This document shows positions 53,564 through 60,173 of a DNA stretch of 64,000 nucleotides, in pieces. The notes under the pieces were generated by a model that had not been told where the DNA came from, searched no databases, and was given only the letters and a program-made list of their open reading frames with translations. Position 1 is the stretch's first letter; each line of letters begins with the position of its first letter. The stretch comes from Wenzhouxiangella sp. XN79A (GTDB lineage Bacteria > Pseudomonadota > Gammaproteobacteria > Xanthomonadales > Wenzhouxiangellaceae), in assembly GCF_012272825.1 (NCBI RefSeq), contig NZ_JAAWWS010000153.1, forward strand, positions 62,001-126,000, read 5' to 3'. Made by a program: the position numbers and the translations under genes.

Positions 53564-54256
53564 ATGAACCGAACCGTGCTTCGCGCGCTGGGCGCGCTGC
53601 TGCTGTTGACCGCGGCCTCCGGGGCCTGGGGCTGCCGCGACGCCGTCGTGCTGGTTCACGGCAATACCGGCAGCCCGTCGGACTGGACCACCACCGTTGC
53701 CGAACTTCTCCAGCGCGGCTGGGCCTCGTCGGAGATCTTCACTCCCTCCTGGGGATCGGGCTGCGCGGCGTGCAACAACCATTCGGGCAGCGAGGAGACG
53801 CCGGTCCGGATCGCACTGGCCGACGCGCTGCAGACCTCGTGCACCGGACGGATCGATGTCATCGGTCACTCGATGGGCGCCACGCTGGCGGCCCGGCAGC
53901 TGGCCGAGTTCGATCTGGCCTCCTCGGTCGACGCCTTCGTCGGCATTGCCGGTGCGTTCCGCGGTCTGTGGTCCTGCGGCCGGTACCCGTGGAACGTATG
54001 GACCTCGACCTGCGGCGACTGGGGCCTTTCCGTGGGCAGCCCCTTTCTGACCGCGCTGGACGGCGCACCGCTGGCCGGCCGGGTCTATTCGATCAAGTCC
54101 TGGTCCGATCAGATCGTCTGCGCGACCGGCGTGTGTACCGTCGGCGGTATCCACAGCTCGCGGATCAACGGCGAAACGGCCAGCTACACGTTCGGCTACG
54201 GCCATTTCGGCCTGCAGTCGGCCACGCCGTCGTTCCAGGTCGACCTGATCGAGTGA
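53564..54256 (+). CDS. Exported lipase-like alpha/beta hydrolase
   Basis: 230 residues with a signal peptide (1-23, ending SGAWG) and several cysteines in the mature part, suited to the periplasm or secretion. It begins VVLVHGNTGSPSDWTTTV. The triad is complete by eye: Ser103 in GHSMGATLA, Asp182 in SWSDQIV and His214 in GYGHFGLQ. It resembles class 2 (EstA/LipA-type) lipases of Bacillus, which have the same small fold. A GAGGGAG ribosome-binding site precedes the ATG at 53564. It stands 89 bases after the AbgT stop and 9 bases from the convergent glycosylase-like gene. It may be a substrate of the type II pathway implied by gspA/gspB; that is speculation. Confidence 0.8.
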   Translation: MNRTVLRALGALLLLTAASGAWGCRDAVVLVHGNTGSPSDWTTTVAELLQRGWASSEIFTPSWGSGCAACNNHSGSEETPVRIALADALQTSCTGRIDVIGHSMGATLAARQLAEFDLASSVDAFVGIAGAFRGLWSCGRYPWNVWTSTCGDWGLSVGSPFLTALDGAPLAGRVYSIKSWSDQIVCATGVCTVGGIHSSRINGETASYTFGYGHFGLQSATPSFQVDLIE

Positions 54257-54265
54257 TCCGCGGGC

Positions 54266-54844
54266 TCACCGCGGCCTGCCGAGCACGCGGTTCACTCGAC
54301 GACGCAGCAAGGGCACGACGTGGTCTTCGAACCAGGGATTGCGCTCGAGCCAGGCGTTGTTGCGCGGGCTCGGATGCGGCAGCGGGATGACCGGCCCGGG
54401 GTCGTCGAGCCAGTCTCGCGCGCGCTCGGCCACCGACCGGACCGGTCCCGGCAGATGCCAGGCCTGGGCGTGCCGGCCGATCACCAGCGTCAGCGCGATG
54501 TTCGACATCCGCTCCAGGAACTCGGTCCGCCACAGCGGCGCGCACTCGGGTCGGGGCGGGGCATCGCCGCCGACAGCCCGTCCCGGATAGCACAGCCCCA
54601 TCGGCAGGATCGCCACCAGGCGCGGGTCGTAGAAGGTCTTTTCATCGAGCCCCGTCCAGTGGCGCAGACGGCGGCCGCTGGGGTCCTGGAACGGGATGCC
54701 GGACTCGTGCGCGATCCGGCCCGGCGCCTGGCTGGCGATCAGGATCCGCGCCGTTGGGTGGACCTGGAAAACGGGCCGAGGCCCCATCGGAAGCGCCTCG
54801 GCACATACACGGCAGGCGCGCGCTTCACGGGCCAGGCGGTCCAT
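54266..54844 (-). CDS. Uracil-DNA glycosylase superfamily protein
   Basis: 192 residues. Motif 1 reads ASQAPGRIAHESGIPFQDPSGRRLRHW, a GxxPG...G.PF pattern as in family 4/5-like glycosylases. Motif 3 reads PHPSPRN. This small uncharacterised branch is widespread in proteobacteria. It has CRVCAEALPMGPRP near the N-terminus but not the four-cysteine cluster of family 4 enzymes, so an iron-sulfur cluster is doubtful. The motif 1 position of the usual catalytic acid is Ala/His rather than Asp/Glu, so activity on uracil is unproved. The ATG at 54844 avoids overlap with the upstream hydrolase gene, which ends 40 bases before it. Confidence 0.8.
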   Translation of the reverse strand: MDRLAREARACRVCAEALPMGPRPVFQVHPTARILIASQAPGRIAHESGIPFQDPSGRRLRHWTGLDEKTFYDPRLVAILPMGLCYPGRAVGGDAPPRPECAPLWRTEFLERMSNIALTLVIGRHAQAWHLPGPVRSVAERARDWLDDPGPVIPLPHPSPRNNAWLERNPWFEDHVVPLLRRRVNRVLGRPR

Positions 54845-54884
54845 CGATCCGTTCACCGCGTCGAGGCCCTGCGACAGGACGGTC

Positions 54885-56501
54885 TCAGGAATCGACCCGC
54901 GCGGCGCGCTGTTCCAGGCCGCCCTGGTGCAGCACCACGGCCACCACATCGCCGTCCTCATCGCGCTCGAAGTGGAGCTCGGCCTCGACGACCTTGTAGA
55001 AGAACACGTCGTCGCCGCTCGGATAGACCGGGAAGAACGGCTGGCCGCTCAGCTGGACTTCCAGCCCGGACTCGCCGCCGCGGCGCACGGTGAACTTCAC
55101 CTGCGGGGTCAGGGCGTACCGGCCGAGGTAGGCATCGAGCGCCTCGCCGGCAAGCTCCACGGTCTCGCGCTCGGCCTCCGGGGCAAGATCGCCCAGGCGC
55201 TCGGCGCGCTGCACGGCGCCGTTCTGGATGAGCTCCAGGGCCACTACCGCGTCGTCCTCGCGCACGACCCGCAGGCTGGCGTCGATCACGTCCAGTCGAT
55301 AGACGTCCTCGGTGACAGGCACCATCACGACCGGCGCCTGGCCGCTCAACTGGGCGACGAGTACACCGTCGCGCTCGAACACGCGGCCCGGCACCGATTC
55401 CAATCGATACTGGCCGAACACCGACTCGTCGATCTCCACCGGCTCGACGGCCGGTGGATCGAATCCGAACATCGACAGGGCCGGCCCGGTGGGCTGCAGG
55501 TCCCCGGCGACCAGGATCACCAGTGCCTCGTCCGTCGCCGGACGGACCGCGAAGAAGCTTCGATGCCCGGCGGTACCGCCGTTGTGCCAGTACAGCGGGC
55601 CCTGCGCCGTCGCAGCGACGTGCCAGACGCGGGTCACCTCGAACTCGCCGGCCGCGGCGACCGGCTCGAAGTCGGCGGCCGTCGAGTGATCCAGCGAAGG
55701 GTCGCGATCGCCGAGCAGCACATCGGCCAGGCGCAGCAGGTCGCCGGCGGTGCTCCACAGCGCCCCGGCGCCGGCCAGCGCATCGAAACGCCAGGCCGGC
55801 ACGACCTCGCCCTGCGACCAGGCCTGTGCGTGGTTGTCCCCCGGCACGAAGCCGGTGGCCTCGAGACCCAGGGGGACCAGTACCGTATCGGTCAGCGCCT
55901 GCTCGTACCCGGTGCCCGCCCGTGCGCCGAGCAGCCAGCCGAGCAGCCCCGCGCCGAAATTGGAGTACGCGTAGGATCGGCCCAGCGGCTGGCCTTCGCG
56001 CGTGGCCGCGACGGCCTGCAGCAGCGCATCGCTGCCGAAGTCGACGTAGGGATCCTGCGGATCGGCCGGCTGGAAGTTGGCCGGCATCCGCGCAAGACCG
56101 CTGGTGTGCGTGGCCAGCTGTTCAAGCGTGATCCGGCCGACCTCGGGATTGGCGAACTCGACCTGGCCGTCGAGCAACTCGGCCAGCGTGGTGTCGTAGG
56201 CGACCCGGCCGGCGTCGACCTGCTCGGCCAGCAGCAGGTGGGTGAACGGCTTGGTGATCGAGCCGATCGCGTAGGCCGTATCGACGTCCGGTGCCCGGTC
56301 CGAATCGACCGCTCGGGTGCCGGCAGCATGGAGTTCGGTCGCGTCGCCCTGTCGGTAGGCCACGACCACCGACAGCGCCTGTTGGTCCCGGACGGCCCGA
56401 TCGGCCAGTTCGGCCAGCGGCTCGGGGACCGCCAGGGCGGACGAGGCAACGACCAGCGACACGGCGGCGAGAAGTGGGGCGGCGAGGCTCGATGAGGTCA
56501 T
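54885..56501 (-). CDS. Exported serine beta-lactamase-like hydrolase with C-terminal lipocalin-like domains
   Basis: 538 residues with a signal peptide (1-24). The class C beta-lactamase/esterase domain (about 25-345) has SITK (Ser81-Lys84), YSN (Tyr179-Ser180-Asn181) and HNGGTAG (about residue 305). Two beta-rich segments (about 355-440 and 440-538; FGQYRLESVPGRVFERDG, YLGRYALTPQVKFTV) resemble the lipocalin-like C-terminal domains of such hydrolases. Substrates may be D-amino-acid peptides or esters. It follows the membrane-protein gene after one base and is the third gene of the sigma-factor operon, so it is probably under that sigma factor's control. Confidence 0.87.
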   Translation of the reverse strand: MTSSSLAAPLLAAVSLVVASSALAVPEPLAELADRAVRDQQALSVVVAYRQGDATELHAAGTRAVDSDRAPDVDTAYAIGSITKPFTHLLLAEQVDAGRVAYDTTLAELLDGQVEFANPEVGRITLEQLATHTSGLARMPANFQPADPQDPYVDFGSDALLQAVAATREGQPLGRSYAYSNFGAGLLGWLLGARAGTGYEQALTDTVLVPLGLEATGFVPGDNHAQAWSQGEVVPAWRFDALAGAGALWSTAGDLLRLADVLLGDRDPSLDHSTAADFEPVAAAGEFEVTRVWHVAATAQGPLYWHNGGTAGHRSFFAVRPATDEALVILVAGDLQPTGPALSMFGFDPPAVEPVEIDESVFGQYRLESVPGRVFERDGVLVAQLSGQAPVVMVPVTEDVYRLDVIDASLRVVREDDAVVALELIQNGAVQRAERLGDLAPEAERETVELAGEALDAYLGRYALTPQVKFTVRRGGESGLEVQLSGQPFFPVYPSGDDVFFYKVVEAELHFERDEDGDVVAVVLHQGGLEQRAARVDS

Positions 56502-56502
56502 G

Positions 56503-57084
56503 TCAGGACTCCTGTTCGAGTTGGGAAATCTGGTGATCGACGGCCTCGATGGCCGGTTCGAAACTCTTGCGCACCGCCGCGCGGTTGCCGATCTCGATGC
56601 CGGCGAACACGGCGGCCACGAGCAGCGCGTACAGCAGGGCGCCGAGCGTCGGTCCGTTCAGGCTGACGAAGAAGCCGGCCGCACCGAGACAGATCGGCCC
56701 GGAATACCAGCGAGCGACCGAGCGCAGCATGTCGGCCTGGCCGAGCAGCGCGTTGCGCTCCGCGCGCAGGAAGTCCAGCACCGGCTCGGCCGGGTCCGGC
56801 TCCGGGATGCTCTGGCGGACCCGCCAGAGCCGCCAGGGGACGTAGGCAATCGCCGCGAGCAGTCCGACGGCAAACAGGGCCGGAACCCACATCCCCGCCT
56901 GGACCAGGCGCAGCGCGGCGAAGCCGAAGAACGGCAGCATCAGTACGGCGATCAGCGTCTCCAGCCCGTCGCGAGCCCGGACGCGCTGCCACAGTCGCTC
57001 GCGCGCAGCCGGCCGCAGGTCCAGTTCGAGCGCTGCCCGATCGGATCGGGCCTGCCAATCGTTGCGGAGTTCGTTCCAGTCCAT
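56503..57084 (-). CDS. Membrane protein encoded after an ECF sigma factor, candidate anti-sigma factor
   Basis: 193 residues. A soluble, charged N-terminus (MDWNELRNDWQARSDRAALELDLRPAARERLWQRVRARDG) precedes two hydrophobic helices (about 44-90). A cytoplasmic or periplasmic helix follows (FLRAERNALLGQADMLRSVARW), then two more membrane helices (about 130-165) and an acidic end. I recognise no named family and no zinc-binding HxxxCxxC anti-sigma motif. It shares its first bases with the sigma-factor stop (TGATG; a GTG at 57087 is an alternative start), so it is translationally coupled. That position makes an anti-sigma role the best guess. Confidence 0.65.
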   Translation of the reverse strand: MDWNELRNDWQARSDRAALELDLRPAARERLWQRVRARDGLETLIAVLMLPFFGFAALRLVQAGMWVPALFAVGLLAAIAYVPWRLWRVRQSIPEPDPAEPVLDFLRAERNALLGQADMLRSVARWYSGPICLGAAGFFVSLNGPTLGALLYALLVAAVFAGIEIGNRAAVRKSFEPAIEAVDHQISQLEQES

Positions 57085-57545
57085 CACACGCCCTCCATGT
57101 AGGTCTCGGAGAACCGTTGCTTCAATCGCGTCATACGCACCGCGACGGCGCCCGGACTCAGGCCGAGCACCTCGCCGATGTCGTCGCGATGCAGCCCCTC
57201 GAGGTCCAGCAGCAGCACCGCGCGATTGACCGGGTCCAGGGCGGCCAGGAATTCATCGAGCAGCGCGAGCGGGTCCTGCGCGCCGAGTGCGCCGACCGGC
57301 TCGTGGACCAGCGCTTCCGAGGCGGGCCGACGCTTGCGAACATGCTGCAGGGCCGTATTGACGGCCACCCGGTAGATCCAGGTCGACAATGTCGAGCGCC
57401 CCTCGAAACCGTGCAGGCCCCGCCAGATCGCCACGGCGATCTCCTGCAGCAGGTCCTGCCAATCGTTCGGCCCGGCGTACTGGCGCGCGATGCGCGTCAG
57501 ACGGTCTCGGTGTTCATCGATGACCTGGTCGAAGTCGGGGGGCAC
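57084..57545 (-). CDS. ECF-type RNA polymerase sigma factor
   Basis: A 153-residue sigma-70 family protein with only regions 2 and 4. Region 2 is DWQDLLQEIAVAIWRGLHGFEGRSTLSTWIYRVAVNTALQHVRKRR (about 27-75). Region 4 is ALDPVNRAVLLLDLEGLHRDDIGEVLGLSPGAVAVRMTRLKQRF (about 103-148), a helix-turn-helix. The start is a GTG at 57545. It heads an operon with a membrane protein and a beta-lactamase-like hydrolase. Upstream, GGATGTAAATCC on the minus strand (about 57590-57601) is an imperfect palindrome containing TGTAAA, a possible self-recognised -35 region. Confidence 0.9.
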   Translation of the reverse strand: MPPDFDQVIDEHRDRLTRIARQYAGPNDWQDLLQEIAVAIWRGLHGFEGRSTLSTWIYRVAVNTALQHVRKRRPASEALVHEPVGALGAQDPLALLDEFLAALDPVNRAVLLLDLEGLHRDDIGEVLGLSPGAVAVRMTRLKQRFSETYMEGV

Positions 57546-57624
57546 GATCGCTTCCGTTCGGGTTCATGAGGGTTGGATGCACGAAACCGCGCGGATTTAC
57601 ATCCGGCCCGGAACCGGGCGCGAC

Positions 57625-58413
57625 TCAGTCGGAGTGGTTCGGCGCGTCGGCGTCGGGGTCACGGCGTGCCTCGGCCGACCGCCGCTGCTCGCCTTCGACC
57701 ACCGCATCGAGATGATCGAGCTCGCCCCCCGGCCCCCTGCGCCGGGCGTCCAAGCGTTCGAGCGCCTCGACGTGGCCGTAGAGCACCAGCATGTCGTCGG
57801 GGTGAATCTCGATCTCGCCGGACGGGGTGCCCCGGAACGTGCCGTCCTTGCGCTGGACGGCGAGCACCAGGACGCCCTCCTCGGCCAGCGCCGACTGTTC
57901 CAGCGTTCGGCCGGCCAGCCAGTCGCCGGCGTCGACCGCCGATTCGACGATGCGATAGTCGCCGGACAGCCCGAGCAGGCTGGCGAAATCGCGCACCTCG
58001 ATGGTGGTGTAGCGCTTCAGCAGGCGATCGATCCAGCGCGACAAGTGGCGATCGACGAAACGGCTGCTGGCCGCGCCCCGGAGCACGACCAGCCCGGTCA
58101 CGAGCAGGCCGACGCGCAACCACAGCGGCGAATCCTGCTCGGAGCCGATGAAGGCCAGCAGCAGCGAGGAGACCGCGGTGATGATGCCGGCGTTGCCGAC
58201 CAGCATCAGCACCATCAGGATGCGCCGGCGAACCGGGTGATTGACCACCCGTTCCGACTCGGTGGTCGTGAAGCCGGCGCCGGTCAACGCCGATCGGGCC
58301 TGGAACCGTGCCACCTCCCGCGACAGTCCGGTGTGGATCAGGGCCGATGACGCGATCCGGGTCACCAGGAAGGAGATCGCCAGCACGACAAGCAGGGAAA
58401 GGACGGCCAGCAT
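57625..58413 (-). CDS. Membrane protein with a C-terminal TrkA-C (RCK-C) domain
   Basis: 262 residues. A first membrane helix (LAVLSLLVVLAISFLVT) is followed by a loop with ARFQARSALTGAGFTTTESERVVNHPVRRRI. Two more helices (about 66-90 and 98-115) come before a cytoplasmic region and a TrkA-C domain (about 165-230; WLAGRTLEQSALAEEGVLVLAVQRKDG, IEIHPDDMLVLYGHVEALERL). An acidic tail ends it. TrkA-C binds ligands such as nucleotides or ions in potassium channels and transporters. There is no pore-loop or TrkA-N domain here, so it is not a complete channel; its ligand and partner are unknown. Confidence 0.78.
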   Translation of the reverse strand: MLAVLSLLVVLAISFLVTRIASSALIHTGLSREVARFQARSALTGAGFTTTESERVVNHPVRRRILMVLMLVGNAGIITAVSSLLLAFIGSEQDSPLWLRVGLLVTGLVVLRGAASSRFVDRHLSRWIDRLLKRYTTIEVRDFASLLGLSGDYRIVESAVDAGDWLAGRTLEQSALAEEGVLVLAVQRKDGTFRGTPSGEIEIHPDDMLVLYGHVEALERLDARRRGPGGELDHLDAVVEGEQRRSAEARRDPDADAPNHSD

Positions 58414-58419
58414 CGCGCT

Positions 58420-58845
58420 TCAGCGGGCCAGCCAGGTCCAGACGAAGCCGATCCACACCCCGAACAGCACGACCAGCCCGAACGCGAACGCGACCAGTCT
58501 ATGCATGACCCGGTTGCTCGTGCACTGGATGACGCTGTGCACGACGCGTGAGGCGACGAACAGCCAGGCCCCGAGCGCCAGCCAGGCCGGCACGTGGTCG
58601 AGCGCCAGCGCGATCGCGCACAGCGCGTAGAACAGCACCGGCAGCTCGAACAGGTGGTTGTAGTTGTCCGACGCGCGGGTGTCGGTCAAGCGCGCGCTCC
58701 TGTCGGCCGACAGCGCAACGGCCTGCGGGTGGATGCGCCGGTCCTTCATCTCCCGGACGCGCATGATGTACATCCGAGCGGCCACCGCGAAGGTCGAAAA
58801 GACCAGCGCCGCGGCGGCCAGCACGATCGATGCCTCGGGGGTCAT
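58420..58845 (-). CDS. MAPEG-family membrane protein
   Basis: A 141-residue protein with four transmembrane helices and the MAPEG block RASDNYNHLFELPVLFYALCAIAL, followed by ASRVVHSVIQCTSNRVMHR. MAPEG proteins include microsomal glutathione transferases and eicosanoid enzymes; bacterial members are mostly uncharacterised. The ATG at 58845 (MTPEASIVLAAAALVF) is chosen; the open upstream frame overlaps the methyltransferase and is a shadow. It lies 31 bases after the methyltransferase stop and 6 bases before the TrkA-C gene, so these three are likely one transcript. Confidence 0.85.
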   Translation of the reverse strand: MTPEASIVLAAAALVFSTFAVAARMYIMRVREMKDRRIHPQAVALSADRSARLTDTRASDNYNHLFELPVLFYALCAIALALDHVPAWLALGAWLFVASRVVHSVIQCTSNRVMHRLVAFAFGLVVLFGVWIGFVWTWLAR

Positions 58846-58876
58846 CGCGTCCTCCTGTCGGTCATCCGGATCGGTT

Positions 58877-59659
58877 TCATCGCGGCGCGGGCGCCTCCAG
58901 GCGACGGGCGATGTACATTCCGTAGCTGTAATGCGCGCCGCAGCGCCGATAGCGCTCGATCTCTTCGTGTTCGCGCTGAACGATCCCTCGGGCGGCCGGC
59001 GAGTTGCCGTGACGCTCCAGAAACGCGTCGAACCCCTTCTCCAGCGGTCGGTAGTAGCCTTCGAGCCAGCACTCCGGCGGCAGCGTGAAGTAGCCGATCG
59101 GCGAATACCCGGCCTGCTCGAGCACGCCGATCTTTGCCGAGGCCAGGTCGATCTCGGGATAGACCTCGTCCCAGAAGACCTGGAGGTCGTCGGGCCGCGA
59201 CGACGTGGTCCAGGTGATCTCGCTGACCACCAGCACACCGCCGGGCTTCAGCAGGCGGCGCCAGTCCCGCACGCCGCGCTCGAAGCCGAGGTTGTAGATC
59301 GCGCCTTCCGACCACAGCACATCGAACCGGCCGTCACGGAACCGTCCATCGTCGGCGCGCAGATCGTCGATCGAGGCCTTCACCGTCTCGATGCGATCGG
59401 CCACGCCCTCGTCGCGAGCGTGTCGCTCGAGCTCGTCGAGGAACGGCTGGCCGAAATCCACCGCCGTGACCCACGCATCAAGGACTTCGGCCAGCACCCG
59501 CGCCGACGCGCCGGTGCCGCAGCCGAGATCGGCGATCCGGAGCGGCCGATCGGGAGTCAGCCCGGCCAGCTCGATGGCCCGAAGCGTCGCCGCACGGCTT
59601 CCCGGACCCTGTCGCGGGTTGCGGCGGTGGAGATCGAACAGCAAGTCCAACTCGTCCAT
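58877..59659 (-). CDS. SAM-dependent class I methyltransferase
   Basis: 260 residues. Motif I IADLGCGTGASARVL (about 42-56), the acidic end of strand 2 in VTAVDFGQPFL, motif II-like RFDVLWSEGAIYNLGFERGVRDWRRLLKPGGVLVVSE, and a C-terminal substrate region with TTSSRPDDLQVFWDEVYPE. The substrate is unknown; similar proteins are annotated only as class I methyltransferases. The ATG at 59659 gives MDELDLLFDLHRRNPRQGPGS. It heads the MAPEG/TrkA-C run, and its upstream region contains the foldback element at 59712-59956. Confidence 0.85.
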   Translation of the reverse strand: MDELDLLFDLHRRNPRQGPGSRAATLRAIELAGLTPDRPLRIADLGCGTGASARVLAEVLDAWVTAVDFGQPFLDELERHARDEGVADRIETVKASIDDLRADDGRFRDGRFDVLWSEGAIYNLGFERGVRDWRRLLKPGGVLVVSEITWTTSSRPDDLQVFWDEVYPEIDLASAKIGVLEQAGYSPIGYFTLPPECWLEGYYRPLEKGFDAFLERHGNSPAARGIVQREHEEIERYRRCGAHYSYGMYIARRLEAPAPR

Positions 59660-59711
59660 TTTCGATTCCCGGAGGCCGACAGTGCGTTGCCGCGCCGGCG
59701 AGTGTACCCCG

Positions 59712-59956
59712 CCACTCGTCGTGTGACGTACGGAGTGCGCCTGAATCGACAGTGCAAGGCGTAGCCCGCAGTGAAGCGCCAGCCCTCTGCAAGGGACGCA
59801 AGGCCGCAATGTCGGTTCCGGCGCGCTCCTCGAAGGGCGAGCCCGAGCGCCTTCATCCGCGGCGTTCTGTCGCCTGGAAAGGACGCAGCCGTTCCCTGCG
59901 AGACAGGCCTTGCAGCCAAACGCTCTCCGACTCGCCACACCGCACACAATGAGTGG
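59712..59956. repeat. 245-base foldback (palindromic) element
   Basis: The ends are near-perfect inverted repeats: CCACTCGTCGTGTG (59712-59725) pairs with CACACAATGAGTGG (59943-59956), 12 of 14 matching. TGCAAGGC (59753-59760) pairs with GCCTTGCA (59907-59914), again mirror-symmetric from the ends within one base. Further inward, pairing is partial (CGCAG and CTGCG blocks). There is no transposase or protein family in it. It lies between the methyltransferase and the RND permease. Its sequence differs from the element beside tRNA-Val. Confidence 0.65.
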
Positions 59957-60040
59957 TAGCGAACGATCCGCATGGCCCACTAGCCCATCGCGGACGAAGA
60001 CCCCGGCCCGGAACGGTCCGGAACAGGTTTTCTGAATTTT

Positions 60041-60061
60041 TTCAAGCACTTGAATCGATTC
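60041..60061 (+). promoter_or_regulatory. Operator-like palindromes upstream of the RND operon
   Basis: TTCAAG-CA-CTTGAA (60041-60054) is a perfect inverted repeat. It overlaps GAATCGATTC (60052-60061), a perfect 10-base palindrome, in an AT-richer patch 113-133 bases before the permease start. TTGAAT at 60050-60055 could double as a -35 element, but no good -10 follows. No regulator gene is adjacent in the window. The flanking 59957-60040 and 60062-60173 hold nothing else I recognise. Confidence 0.4.
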
Positions 60062-60173
60062 TTGCGCCCGACTTCAGAACGATTCCGAATGTTTTGCCCG
60101 GTCTTCAGGACCTTTCGGGCCCCGATCCGCATGCTGCCCGCCAGGCTCATCGACGTCCACGGGAAGCACCGCC

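Noticed and set aside
59752-59973. Short open frames inside the second foldback element
   Set aside because: They have no ribosome-binding site and no family likeness, and they are explained by the inverted repeat.
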